A program made the position numbers and the translations under genes. Below are positions 25,561-39,549 of a stretch of 64,000 nt of DNA, piece by piece (the first letter of the stretch is position 1; every line of letters starts with the position of its first letter). This DNA comes from Protula sp. h YS-2021 (lineage: Eukaryota > Annelida > Polychaeta > Sabellida > Serpulidae), in the NCBI GenBank assembly GCA_949752745.1, contig OX457032.1, positions 11,543,543 through 11,607,542 of the forward strand. Reading direction: 5' to 3'. The notes beneath the pieces were generated by a model that had not been told where the DNA came from, made no database searches, and saw only the letters and a list, made by a program, of their open reading frames with translations.

Positions 25561-27690
25561 TCTCGAGCTTCAAGAACTTCTGTGTTGAGGACATCTCGAT
25601 GTGCCATTTTCCGTTCAGGTGTGAATATAAAACATGGGATGTCTATTGCAACAGCCTCGATGCTATATCGTAACAGAACGGGTCATTTCAGGTTGGATTT
25701 TGGACGTGATATCAAGCCAAAATCGACCTCCACCCCATTCCCATCCCTACCCCCCGCCCCTCTCCTCCAGCGTATCTATACTCTACAAGCAGCAGTCTGA
25801 GAACAAGACACGGGACACGTCTGAAATAGAGACGCTGATTGGCTCTCTGACATTTCAGCACGGCTAATGCCACTGAGAGTGACGTAACAAACAGGTAACT
25901 CCCTTGCAACAAGTGAAAAACCATTCTTGATGGTTTTCAAATCCATCAAGAAAATAGGCCAGGGTATTGGACTGGCACTGATAACAGATACAACCTTCTT
26001 GCTTGTCAGACACACAGCAATTCCATAAGAATTTTGGGATCAACTACACTGCTACTCCGGTTTTTCTTTCCTATTTAAAAAGACAATATCCAATTTAAGT
26101 CCAATCTTTTCCTTTAACACCCGTAGCCTTCACAAAAGGTAAGTGTACAGCTAACAGTTTTCGTTAACTGCAGAACTTTCAAAAGTTAACTAATCTGAAC
26201 GGCTTAACACATGAGGCCTGTATAAAAATTGTCAGTTTGATTCAGCTAAAAACGGCTGCTTTCAGCTGTATGGTGTAGAGTTAACTGCACAGTTAATTTT
26301 TATGAATATGGCCGCTGATTGTTTATGACAAAGAGCGTGAGAAATAACACAAGGGGAGACGCGACAAACAGACAGATTACCACGGTGTGGATCTGTCTTC
26401 AACTTGAAATGACGTCACACGAGATCACAAAACGTCATAAAGTCAACTCATTGGTTAAAAATAGATTCCAAAGCCCTTGCAGATGATTGATTCTCTTGAA
26501 TATTTCATGTTTTCTTCCGGATGCCTTTTGCATCTCTCCCTAATCTTGTCATATAAAAAGCTTGAACAGTAATAATTACAATGTTATAACTAAGTTATGG
26601 GATGTGTGGCTTTTTTGTACTAAAGAGATACCAAGAACTTATGTCAAAGACAAAAACTTTTAAAAAAAATCGATTTCATACGGTAAAAACCGGAAGTGCA
26701 GTGGATATACGGAAGAAGGCATCCGGTGCCATCTCTTAAATAGAACAACTTCTGTAAAACAATGCTGTAGTTGCCCTCAACATTTTTGTCGATGAACTGT
26801 TATTTTTCTTTGAAAAAACAGCTGATGGGGATTTTCCCAACACAAGAGGCCTCTTGCAAGAACCACAAATTCTCATTTTACTTCCCGTTTTACTTCGTGC
26901 GTATGCCACGGTGAAAGGAATCCTTTTTTAAAGCTTGCAAAATATAATTTATAAGTGAACATGGTTTTTCACCGAATGTGTTTTACAATTTCATCTCTGG
27001 TGTATTGATTTAATAAGTTATCTTCCGGAATCCCTAGCACACATCTTAATTTTGTTCACGTTTCAAATAGAAAGTTTAACTAAAATGATGGTATGAAATA
27101 CGTTGTGAATTTCGATACATTTGCTTCCTTTTCAGCTTTTCAGTTTTTGGGTAACTGACTTAAATCATGTCATGTTTAAATAAGAACACAAAATAAGCTA
27201 ATCCATACTTATTTTCGAAATAAAATAAATTTTATTTCCTGCAAAAATCTGACTTCGTGCAAAAGGTCTTTATTATATATATATATATAAGGGACAGCAT
27301 TGAGAAGCCCCTTTTATTTCTTTTTCTTATTTGAAGTTTTCTCCTGAAAACGTGCGGGTAAATAATACCAACACTTGACTTTGTAATTGCTAAAGAAGCA
27401 GCCATGTTCTATAACTATGTCATTTTGCTACGTTACGTATGCACCTTTGCCCCCTCGCAAGAAAATGCTATCTTCATCTAATTATATAGAAACTAGAATG
27501 TTGTCTCAAAAATTAGGATTTTATTTGAATGTATTGCTCTGTTAAAAGCGCATAACAGAATAAAATATCTAACTTAAAAAAAAAAAAACTTACGTGGATT
27601 TCCATTCAATTTCAAAAGTGCCCAAGCCTAGCTTACGATAGAAATCCACTTCAGGTATTTAATCGGGTTGACCCGTATAACCAGTATCCA
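25561..27690. other. Unassigned DNA
   Basis: Frames near 25580-26015 overlap on both strands with no motif. An isolated strong donor (AAAAG/GTAAGTG) at about 26138 lacks an identifiable exon. Nothing else recognised. Confidence 0.4.
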
Positions 27691-27692
27691 TA

Positions 27693-27905
27693 CCCAGCAA
27701 ACATTTAGACGTCAGAATGACGTCGGGTTGACGCTTATGACGTCGGACCGGCTTTGGTTGTATATGAAATGTAACCGTCGCCGGTTTTTCACGTCAGAAT
27801 GACGTCGGGTTCCCACATGAATCCGGGTTTTGGTGGTATGTGAAACATCGGGTTTTCACGCCAGATTGATCTCGTGATTCTGACGTCAATCCAACGTCGA
27901 TCTTT
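27693..27905. repeat. Diverged tandem/inverted repeat of 'acgtcagaatgacgtcgg' words
   Basis: Three degenerate units carrying GACGTC palindromes and 'cgggtt' words, starting 'cagcaaacatttagacgtca' and ending in an inverted unit ('tctgacgtcaatccaacgtc'). Related words recur at 42740-43250. Confidence 0.75.
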
Positions 27906-29655
27906 GGTTGAAAAAGATAGTGGAGCTTAAGACTCCAGTGGGTTGTTTTGACCGCCTTGTTCAACATCACACAGCAGCCTCGATCATAATTTCTTGACTA
28001 ACAAAAGCGCCATCTGTCTTTCACCGTGTTTAACAAATCTGACTGTGACATACTTAACAAAACTAATTGTTACATCTATAAAAGATCATCAAATTATTGT
28101 CTGTTCACAGCTTACATATTCCCTCTTCTTGAATTTATGGTGTTTTAGCGATTTTTCCACATGAATTCAAATAAATCTAGATTTCTGTAGAAACTTTTTC
28201 TCAGAACGAAAATATGACTTTTTTTATTCAAGCAGTGACAAAGCACAGTCCCTCAACATAAGAGCGTCCGGAAAATATATATATAAAAAAGTGCCACTGC
28301 TATGGTTAAATGACAACAGACCACTCTCCAGCTGCCCCTGACTTTTAGTTAATTAGTGGTTCATTTATCAATTGATATTTCCTGTAATGACGAATCACGT
28401 TTTTATTTATTTATTTATTTTGCTGCTTTGATATCTCCTAGATGATGAATCGTGTTCTTGTTGTTTTTCTTGTTTTTGTTGTTGTTGTTGTTTTTTTTTG
28501 TTTTTTTTTTTTGTTTTTGCTGTCTCTCCCCCCACCCTTCCCTTTAATTCCCCACCTCATGGCTGTTAATCCAAATGAATGAGTCTTTCGCCTGAATCAG
28601 GCTGCCAATTCTTCCCATCACTTTATTCTTACACCATGTTTTGTGTGATAATCCCACATTGTGCTGTAAAGTTTAGAATTTTTGTTCACAAGCTAATACC
28701 CAGACATTGATGCTGGGCGTTTATCGCCAGGAAGACTGATTTTTTACTAGAAGCCAGCATTTTTTGTGTGCAAAAAAATCATTAATAAACCTGTCAATTA
28801 AGCATAGTGTTTACCACAAGAGGGGTCCGACAGAACAAAAAAAACATAAAAAAAAAAACAAAACTTGTGTGCCTATGTGAGTAAGAAGGGGCAGGCTGTA
28901 CGATGAAAGGTGAGGAGGGGTTAGAGTGCGGGGAGGGGGGGGGGGGGACTTACCATTGGAAGCGAGGCAAGCGTTCAAAAAGCAGAAAAACGCGTAAGCA
29001 GCACTGGGAACCATCGCAAGATTTCTTTCTCAATTTCTCTTTCTCCTCGTTCCTAAAACACACACACCGGAAATCAGTGACAACAACTTGAACATATGCA
29101 AATTAGGATCATGCCGTTGCATCCGAGTTCCTTTTTCGTTCGAGTGAAATCGGGGTAATAAGCCTTTTTCTATGGGTCTGAGGTAAACAACTTTCAGATA
29201 AACATTTGGGGGAGTGTTTATCACATTATAACAAAGCCTAGCGTTCAGTCTGATAGGCGTATATCAGACTGAAAAAAAAAGACTGGGAAATATAACTTTA
29301 TCAAAAAGGTATTGTCAAATAATCGCCTTTTCGTATCTAATTTAAAAAACTCAGATAAAATAGATTCTAACTAACTTTAAGATAAAATTTTCTGCTAGGA
29401 TATGAGGGTTTCTAAATGAATGCAATGGTTACACTTTCACGCTTAGATCGCAAAAGAAATGGTCTTTTTATGACGTCACTGGTCGGGAACTTTAAACTAC
29501 TGTGCAAACGACTACAAGAACTAAGACTGCAAGTTTCAATGATCAAATTGCTGCATAGAACCTAAAAGTCCAACTGTCGATAATGTGACAACTTTAAAAT
29601 TTATTAATATTTTCAAATATTATTTCTATAACACTTGAATAAGGTATTTCTGTTT
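27906..29655. other. Unassigned DNA with T-rich and G-rich tracts
   Basis: Contains (TTTA)n near 28405, a T/G-rich tract at 28460-28520 and a G run at 28936-28946. No gene recognised. Confidence 0.4.
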
Positions 29656-31790
<2,135 letters not shown>

Positions 31791-31814
31791 GGAATAAGCG
31801 GCCCAACGGGTCTA

Positions 31815-32705
31815 GGCGGTCTCCCCCCCCCCCCCGGCGGTCTCCCCCCCCCCCGGCGGACTCCCCCCTACCAACTCCCCCCTGGCGATCTACCCCCGTA
31901 GGCTGACTCCCCCCCGTCCTTCTCCCCCCCCCCCCCCCCCATGGCAGATTTTTTTTAGTTAGTAAAACTTAAGTCAGCAAAACTTGTACATTTCATTCCT
32001 TTTTTAATTTTCAACTCACCTTTCATCTACTTTTACATAATTATCAATAGGAAATTAATCTGCTTTAAAATCCAATTACGAAATTACAATCAAACACTTA
32101 CTGTAAACTGATTTTCAAATGCGATCACGAAATTTAATTTACAGATCATCAGCTTTACTGTGTCACCACCTTACTGCTTTCCTCGTATAGTGGTAATGAA
32201 GGCCATCTTGATGTGATAATTTGGCTACTTTTTCGTGAGGTTTTATACAACCATCTACGCTCTCCGGACGTAAATCTGATATCCATAAATAAACCAAACT
32301 ACTCCGGAAAACATCATCATCAGTAGCCTACTCTGGCGGTGATGGCTAAGAAACAATTGCAATTCTTGTGCATGCAATGATCATAACACTAGATCCGACG
32401 TTTCATTGATTAGGTCAAAAATTCATTATATCAATCACTTAATTGAACAGATTAAAGAAACATCAATAACCCTTTGGTCTTCATACATCAATAAGGAAAG
32501 CAAGTTTGAGGGGGGAGAAGGAAAAAAAGGAGTGAAATATATAAGTTTTGCTGATGTAAGTTTAAAAAAAAATCTGCCTTGGGGGGGGGGAGAAGGACAG
32601 GGGGGAGGAGACCGCCTGGGGGGGGGGGGGGAGACCGCCAGGGGAAAAACCGCCGGGGGGGGGGGAAGCGCCAGGGGGGAGACCGCCTGTTCCCCGGCCC
32701 CCAAC
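31815..32705. repeat. Fold-back element with C-run/G-run arms
   Basis: The left arm (31815-32015) has 'ggcggtctccccccc' words repeated between C runs, then 'ggcagattttttt' and 'gtcagcaaaacttgtac'. The right arm (32505-32705) is its reverse complement in order: 'aagttttgctgatgtaag', 'aaaaaaatctgcc', then G runs with 'gggggagaccgcc'. About 490 bp of AT-rich DNA separates the arms. Outer ends are blurred and no target duplication was found. Pro-rich or Gly-rich frames here are artefacts. Confidence 0.8.
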
Positions 32706-32709
32706 AACG

Positions 32710-33885
32710 CGGCATGTTTGTTGACGTTAATATTAAAAAGTGAACGAATGCCAAACTCCATTTCTGAAACTTTTGCCAGCTCTCTCGTCTGACATATGTA
32801 AAATCTAAAATTTACTTTGGTTTGATTTTGGTCAGTGAGGTTTGGTATTACTCTCATGAGGATCCTTTTAAAATCTTAGCATTTCATTTTTATAGTAAAC
32901 CGATTATCGTGGAATTGTGCAAGTAAACAAAGCTACTTCTCCACACCAAGCAGTTAGCTGGTGCCCCTCTCACCTCCGCAATCCCACAATGCAGCAGTAG
33001 GCCTGCGCTGATTGGCCAGACACCATGCAACGTCACGCTCACATAGTTATCAATTAACTGTAAATGACCACGCTTTAGGGGGCATAGTTAGCTTTTAAGC
33101 GCTTAATGTGCGCAAGTTGATCAACTAATGTTATTTTATTACACTCTCTTCAAAAGCGAGCGTTACCCCAACTTCCCTTCAAACGCTTAACAAGGAAATA
33201 AGGTTTTGTTGTTTTTATTCAGTGTTTTTATTTAGCTGTTATTTGTTTATAATTGGCACTTTGCCGCCGGTAGGCTGGCAAGCCCACATTGTCCCTCTAA
33301 CATAATGATGTATGATTGCGCTTAGGGACAACAAAATTCATACTTGAATTGCAGTTATCCATTTCCGTGCACAAATAAACTACCGCAAAGGCTTTCATGT
33401 GGATACAAAAATGACTCACATTTTTTATTTATTTATTTTATTTATTTAGTTTATTTATTTAGTTTTTTACACAACAGTAGATTAGTCTTCATAGTTGTCA
33501 ATAGAGAAGATCGTAAGCTGACAATTTTGCAAACGTTTCACTTGATCAAGATTAAAAGTGTCATTAAAACACCAAATACAATATCTCCCAATTTAAAAAA
33601 GTTAAAAGCAGAAAAAAAAATCTTTAAAAAGCGGAGGTGACGTGAGCGATGACCAGAAAGCTTAGTGCGCAATTCATTAACGCTGAATAGGGAATAGACA
33701 CACGTGCACGTTTTTAGCTTATGAATTTAGATAACTGATTTTAGATAGGATACATGTATAATAGCATATCTGAACCACGATAAGCATGGTTATTATTTGA
33801 TAAGTCAAACAATTCCACTCCTCTGTGCCTAAAAGACACTTTTTAACATGTTCAGTTCAGTTTTCAACACTGTTTGAAGTTAATA
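32710..33885. other. Unassigned DNA
   Basis: No gene recognised. A TTTATT-type low-complexity tract lies at 33420-33465. Confidence 0.4.
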
Positions 33886-33894
33886 ACACTCAAA

Positions 33895-34160
33895 ACAAGC
33901 GCTGGGATCTATACAACGAAATCTGTGTGGGCTGGCGAGCATAAGACAACAGGTCCATGGACCCCAGGCCTCCCACACACAAAGTGCTGGATCTACACCA
34001 CGAAATCTACGCGGGCTGGCGAACATAAAAAAAAAAAAAAACAGGTTCATGAACCCCAGGCCAGGAGAACGCGAATTGCGCATTTACTCGCAAAAGCACG
34101 TTTTACGAAATAAAATGTTAGGTTTACTTCGCAAAAGCTTTGAATTCGCTTATCTCCTCT
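33895..34160. repeat. Dispersed repeat: two tandem units plus an inverted end motif
   Basis: Two units of about 95-100 bp begin 'gctgggatctatacaacgaa' and 'gctggatctacaccacgaaa'; each continues with 'gcgggctggcgaacataa' and ends 'ccccaggcc'. To the right, 'cttcgcaaaagctttgaatt' plus 'cgctta' is the reverse complement of the sequence just before the related unit at 42528. Confidence 0.8.
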
Positions 34161-34252
34161 TTTAGATAGGACTTAAGTCCGGAGCAGGGGAGCCTGCCAT
34201 TCTGAACTGCATCCACAAAAAGGTTGCGAATAACGCTAGATACGTAAAAGCT

Positions 34253-34304
34253 CATCAGAGAATGTTAAAGTTGAATTGTAGTTCAACTTTAACATTCCCT
34301 GATG
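34253..34304. repeat. Near-perfect hairpin palindrome
   Basis: Arms 34253-34275 and 34282-34304 pair with a single mismatch (59/98 position) around a six-base loop TTGTAG. The inner 16 bp (GAATGTTAAAGTTGAA) are perfect. Confidence 0.9.
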
Positions 34305-35011
34305 TTAAATGCGAACGCTTCTTTTAATACTTCCAAAGAGCCTGGGATGGGGGGCAAACGCTCCCAATCCCATAACAAAACAGTGAGAGAAAGTTTCATG
34401 GGAACAGAATGTAGAGATCTGATGCATGTAATTCAAGTCTGGCATTTATGCATGAGTGGTGATTGCCACTCCCTCCTTCCGCCCACTGGATGAGACTATG
34501 AAGAATAAATTAAAAATATTGATATTTTGATAATACGATTGTAAATCTCCGCGATTTACGTAAAATAAACTTAACACTGCTAGGGACTGAGCCTGCAGTG
34601 TTCACAATATCAAATAACATGCTGCTCTTGACGTAAGACTGAGGCAAATGATAAGTCACAATTGCCTGATAAAATCAGAACAAAATATGACCAGATAACT
34701 CTTTAAATTCTAATACTGATTGAATTTAAACGTAAAATGGTAAAAAACTTTCACCTAATTAGATTTTCCCACAGTAGGCATGGTCACCACGGACCGGCCC
34801 TCTTGTTGCTGGTGATGGTACGGGACTATGGGAACAGGTGGTACCGTGTATGCCCCCTTTTTTCTGGCCTTAGGGCCCGAAAAGAGTGGAGGCTGGCAGG
34901 AAGCGGGGTGTTAGGACTGTAGTGACCATGCCTGGACGAGAGTAATGTGTTGTTAAAATGAAAACATTCTTGACATTCAAACTAACGTCTACGCAAGTGA
35001 AAATATCAGTT

Positions 35012-36180
35012 CTATGGTGAATAAAACACTTGCTTTACGGAATTCAAGATACGAATTTGGAAACATGGGTACTTCCTGGCGGAATGGTGTAGGGGAACAT
35101 GTAGGAAGGCATCGGACAGATCTGTCGATGTGTCCCACATTCCTGCTTGTAGAGTTTCACTTATAACCTGAGCGGAATACATCTGGAAAGAGGTTATTGG
35201 CAGGAACTGGTTGAGGGATGATAGCTGTATCACCAGCCTCCATCGCCCTGATTTTTTTTTTTTTTGGTACCAGAAAAACCCTGGTGAAGAAACCTGTTTG
35301 GTTTTCTGGCATTTCCTCTATAGCCTGTTTTTTCTTGAGATCTTTTAGCATTTCTTTTAGTGCTAAGTCTTTTTCTGATCCCTGCTGATAGATGGTGGCC
35401 AGGTTCTCTGGGGCTTGGGGTATTACGGGAATGGTTGGTTTGAGTCCCCTTGGGCCCTTTTTGAAGGGGAGTGGGTAGCCCGACTACTCTCCTGGAAGCT
35501 TGCCAGAATTTGCCTAACCTTCCGCCTACGGGCAAGGATGCGTTGCAGGACAGGAGATCTTTAGATCGTTTAAGCCAGAAAGAGTATCGCCAAGAGACGA
35601 GTCCCATGTCTCTGAGCGGTACTTCGGTTGGCTGCTACCAGTGCTGCTGCGTGTGCTGTCCCTCTGGCTTGCTGTCTCCCGACTGCTTGGACCTCTTCGG
35701 CGGCGGGGACTTCACCAGGGGGGGATGGGACGAGGGTGTTCCGTAGAGGTGTGCCGTTGCTTCTTGTGCTTTGCTGGCTGGCAGAAGGAAGCACGCGGCA
35801 TCCTTGACATTAGTGCAATATCCACGGATAATGACCGACTTTCCTTGTTCCTCCTCTCCCTTTTTGCTGGGGGAATAGCTCCTTTTCACCCAGGATACGT
35901 TTGGAGGACACCGGATCACTGAATCATAGATCCCTCCACTGTGCCCATAATGGTTTCATAGATTGATCCTGAAAGAACATGATGTTTAACATTTGTTCTT
36001 AGCTCCTTTTCTACTAATGGGATGTCTGAATCCTCGCTCCAGTGCCTCCGAATCTGGTCATCAGATGTGAGGTAGGGGCCTGGGCGTACGGCGCAGTGCT
36101 TGGCGACATGGAACCGTGATAACGTGCAACCCTCACTGGCGTCCATCTTCTTAAACTCGTTTGACCGCACAGTCACTGCG
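35012..36180 (-). pseudogene. Decayed DIRS-like retrotransposon (gag-like region and start of reverse transcriptase)
   Basis: Read on the minus strand, three short frames in different phases carry the order seen in DIRS-type polymerases. First comes a VGGRLGKFW segment (about 35510), then AIEEMPENQTGFFTRVFLVPK (about 35320-35270, cut to 20 in AIEEMPENQ...VFLVPK), then DLSDAFLHVPLH (about 35120) followed by a RKY segment. These match the DIRS RT entry region, in which the catalytic domain would come next; it is missing or scrambled after about 35030. Frames upstream (35570-36180, perhaps to 36747) are Ser/Pro/Gln-rich and may be its gag. Several frameshifts make it inactive. An inverted pair aggcatggtcac (34776) and gtgaccatgcct (34922) might be the remains of an end structure. 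The young LTR element begins only a few bases beyond the last frame, so it may have inserted into this relic. Confidence 0.7.
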
Positions 36181-36753
36181 TTCGTGATGCCCTCATTTGG
36201 CTAGGGCGATGAATGAATCGTGATGAGGTAGTAACGTCTGGGATGTCATCCGAATGGAGGGTCATCCCATTCCATGCACGGGGAGCCACAAGTAACGTTA
36301 GCAAGATGACGATGACGTCACGGAGGGAGTTGCCTCCTCCCCAAGTGATGAGAGGTCAGGAGAGGAGCTAATAACAAGCGTTGGCCACGACCTGGAGAGC
36401 GGAAGCAAGCCTTCAACTCGTTCCCCGCCTGCTGTGGTGCGTTGGCCAGTTGTTGGGTGAGTAATTCCCCCCGAAAATTTCCCGTTTCTTGTTGGACGGA
36501 ATAGAAGCTAGGGGGAGGTGTGTGCTTGTAGGAGGTCGTCGTCTTCCTCTCCTACTAGACTGGATACCTGCCTCGACGGTGGGATGTCCGAACTCTTCTG
36601 CAGCGATTGCACACTGAGAGCGGATTGGGCAAGGTGGGTGGGTGTGAACACGGTAATTCCTTTGGATTTGACCGCAGGTTGGCCTCTGTCATGTCTGAAA
36701 AGCAAACAGAAAGAAGAGACCATAAGTAACAGCGACTGTAAACACAAGGCAAC

Positions 36754-38102
36754 TGTAGAAACCGCTACGAGCGATTTCTGTTTTATTTTTAAATGGGGTA
36801 AATCTGTGAATATCCCTGTATTTTTGGGCGTTCAATTTCAACTTTAAACGTGGTTTTGTGACGTAATTACAGATGTTTTGATGCTATTTCTCAATCAGAA
36901 GAACTGCCATTGTTTTAATGTATTGATGTATTTTACGACCGGATAACCTGGTGGTTTTCAAAGAATCCAAGTAAATGCTGCTTTCCCTTACTGATAATCA
37001 CTTATTTGTTTTGTGTAAAAGATAAGACATTATGCAACAGCCTTCCGCAGCCATCAAGGGTCTCTGGGCGGGGGTTTCTATGTTTGCCGTAAGGGTTATT
37101 ATGCAAGTAAAATCCGTCAGATCTTTTGGTTGCCATAGTGGTCAAATTAGATAAGTTTATTGGGTCAGTGGTTCGGCCATTTGTTGTAGATTAGTTTAGA
37201 TACTGTAGCCAATAAGATCCCGAATTGGTGACGGAGCACGTGTTGCACTGGACCGCCCTGGGGTAGAATTTGGGTATAAGAATATGTGATTTTATCCCAT
37301 CTGGAGTGATTCCGAGGTAACACCCTCGAGATAAAAACACAGATAGACAGAAGGTCTAAGTCCTAAGAAGTGGACAAATTTAAGAGTCCCACAAGGGGAC
37401 GAGAATTGAAGGTTCAACGGTGGACAAAGTACTAACGAGGTCCTAAAGTGAACAAGAAGTTAAGGTCCAAAAGTGGACAATATTAAGATAAAAGAACTGG
37501 ATAATTGTTACGTCCTAAAGTTGGACAGTTATTTGAGGTTGTTTATTAAGAATAAGTACTGAATCTCTAAGTGGATGAATGGGTGCTTAAAGAAGCACGG
37601 ATTTATTTTAGAAAGTTGTAGGAGGAGCCAAAATAGTTTTCGGTAAGCTATTGTTGTTTTATTAATATTGTGTTGTTGTAATCACTTACCTGTATTTTAA
37701 GGGAAAAACGTAAAGGCCAATATTCCAGAAATATGTCTGTACATTTCAGCGGTTTATTTCATTTGAAAGCGATTTGTTTATGTATTGATACTTGTTACTT
37801 AATCGTCAGTTAAAGTAGAATTCTGGGTTAGTGAATAAGTGTCAAAGCCGTGTACCTGAGATTAATGTGTGACTGAATATGTGTTGTTTCAGTTACCGTT
37901 GATGACCTTTATAACCACGTTGAAGAACACGTCCATCAAGTTTTAACGCTGGTGACGTACCAGTGGGTTTTCCGTGGGGTGAACGCTTCATTAATTGTGG
38001 GCAAGCGCACCCAGTGTGGATGAATAAGTGAATAAAGGATTCTAACGCGTCAACGAACTATTTTCCGTTTTATTCCTCTCCTCGCAACGCAACTTTCTAA
38101 CA
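36754..38102 (+). repeat. Left LTR
   Basis: Bounded by TG and CA. Possible signals are TATAAG near 37273 and AATAAA at 38031-38036. A run of five short inverted repeats of the form GTCC-n-GGAC lies at 37360-37526 (see findings). Confidence 0.95.
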
Positions 38103-38124
38103 GTAACGAAAACTATTTGACGTC

Positions 38125-39462
38125 ATGGCTGAGGTCTACCGCGCGGACTTGGTGAACGCAAAGAGGGAGCGCGGTCGCTCATTCGATGACTTTCCGAAAC
38201 CACTCAGGTTCTTGAAACAGGGCACTCTCATCCCTGAGCATCGTGACATAGTGCGGACTGAGCTCTGCAAATTGCCCGACTCTTTCGCAGCCTTTGAATC
38301 CAGTCGCATGCAGTGCCTCGATCAGATCGCAAGCAACCCGGAGAAGATGACGTCATTAGAAGTGCAATATGGCGGCGCCGTCAAAGCATTCAAGGAATGC
38401 AAGGAGCGCACTGAGGACTGGCTTCGACGTCCAAAAAAGGACTCAGACTCAGTTAGCGGTCACTCTATCGTTTCTGCAACGCGAAGACGCAGGATCGCAG
38501 AACGCAAGAAGCAACGCATGATAGAGCAGCAACAAATCGAACGTGCCCGCTTAGAACTGGACTGGAAGCACCGTCAACAAAGACTTGATATGGAAGCGGA
38601 GATTGATGCCATCGAGGAGGCAGAAGGCCTCTGGGGCGCTTATGACGCACGGAGGAAAGCGGACACCCAACCGGCAACAATGACAGTGAGGATTTCGTCA
38701 CCCGAGGTAGCACCACATCCGGTGACTGATGCCATCTTCCAGTCTCAGAGTCCTCCCTCCGCCCTCACGCCAGTAGATCGAGCGGAATCACGACGCGTAG
38801 CACCTTCAAGTATGATTGCGAAAACGTCCGTTGAGGTGACAGATGCTCCCTTCCAGTCTGAGAGTCGTCTCTTCGCAATCATGCCCACAGATCAAGCGGA
38901 CGCAAGTCGCGTACAACCGGCAAGTATGATCGCGAAAACGTCCGTTGAGGTCAGGGACAGCGCGCCCGACAGCTCGGACAAACCCGGATGGTCAGTGGGG
39001 GACAAGCGCCCAAACACTTTGATGGATGACTCAGTCACACTGCAGAACATGCATTGGACGCTGGACCTACCTCGGCGAGATGAAAACTCGCTAATAGCCA
39101 ACATCTCCGAGGCCCACGCTCGTTTGACGCAACCCAAACGTCTTTTGGAGAGAGATACAGACCTCCATCACGAGCACACCGATCCGCCAAACCACTACAT
39201 CGAAAAGGGCCACACAGGGAATGTTTCGTTCGCTACAAAACACCCCACAAAACTGCGGTACTTACCCCACCCACCAGCGAAAGGCAAAAACAAAAGAGGG
39301 CATGTGAGGGCTCGTCTGAAGCCAAAGAAAAAGATCCCGCCAAGGCGACCGCACAGGAACATGCGTATGAGTGACGTTCTCATTAGTAATGAGAACGTGC
39401 CTCGCGGGCAATGGCCCTTGGGAGGGTGGTATCCGTTAATTTCGGGAGGGATGGCTACGTAA
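38125..39462 (+). CDS. Single ORF of the LTR element: gag-like N-terminus joined to a BEL/Pao integrase-tail segment
   Basis: 445 residues, starting 23 bp after the left LTR. Residues 1-105 are a charged helical region. Residues 118-170 are an Arg/Glu/Gln-rich coiled coil (MIEQQQIERARLELDW), as is common in BEL/Pao gag. Residues 200-275 contain a 37-residue tandem duplication ending in SMIAKTSVEV twice (DNA period 111 bp). The C-terminal 402-433 changes character and carries RPHRNMRMSDVLI and NENVPRGQWPLG, the signature of the domain that ends BEL/Pao integrases. The frame is then shifted by one missing base near 39423. The next phase stays open and integrase-tail-like to about 39545, so the annotated stop at 39462 is a product of the shift. 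No zinc knuckle or aspartic protease motif is present. Whether the protein still forms particles is unknown. Confidence 0.75.
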   Translation: MAEVYRADLVNAKRERGRSFDDFPKPLRFLKQGTLIPEHRDIVRTELCKLPDSFAAFESSRMQCLDQIASNPEKMTSLEVQYGGAVKAFKECKERTEDWLRRPKKDSDSVSGHSIVSATRRRRIAERKKQRMIEQQQIERARLELDWKHRQQRLDMEAEIDAIEEAEGLWGAYDARRKADTQPATMTVRISSPEVAPHPVTDAIFQSQSPPSALTPVDRAESRRVAPSSMIAKTSVEVTDAPFQSESRLFAIMPTDQADASRVQPASMIAKTSVEVRDSAPDSSDKPGWSVGDKRPNTLMDDSVTLQNMHWTLDLPRRDENSLIANISEAHARLTQPKRLLERDTDLHHEHTDPPNHYIEKGHTGNVSFATKHPTKLRYLPHPPAKGKNKRGHVRARLKPKKKIPPRRPHRNMRMSDVLISNENVPRGQWPLGGWYPLISGGMAT

Positions 39463-39549
39463 GAAGTTGTGTTGTAAAAAAAAACACGAAAGACGGAACC
39501 AGTTCGACCACTCGTGAAGCTTTATTTATTAGAAGCGTCGGATTAAAAT

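Noticed and set aside
32406..32857. Gly-rich (plus) and Pro-rich (minus) frames of 128 and 140 residues
   Set aside because: They run through G/C homopolymers in the right arm of a fold-back element; both strands open at once is what such runs give.
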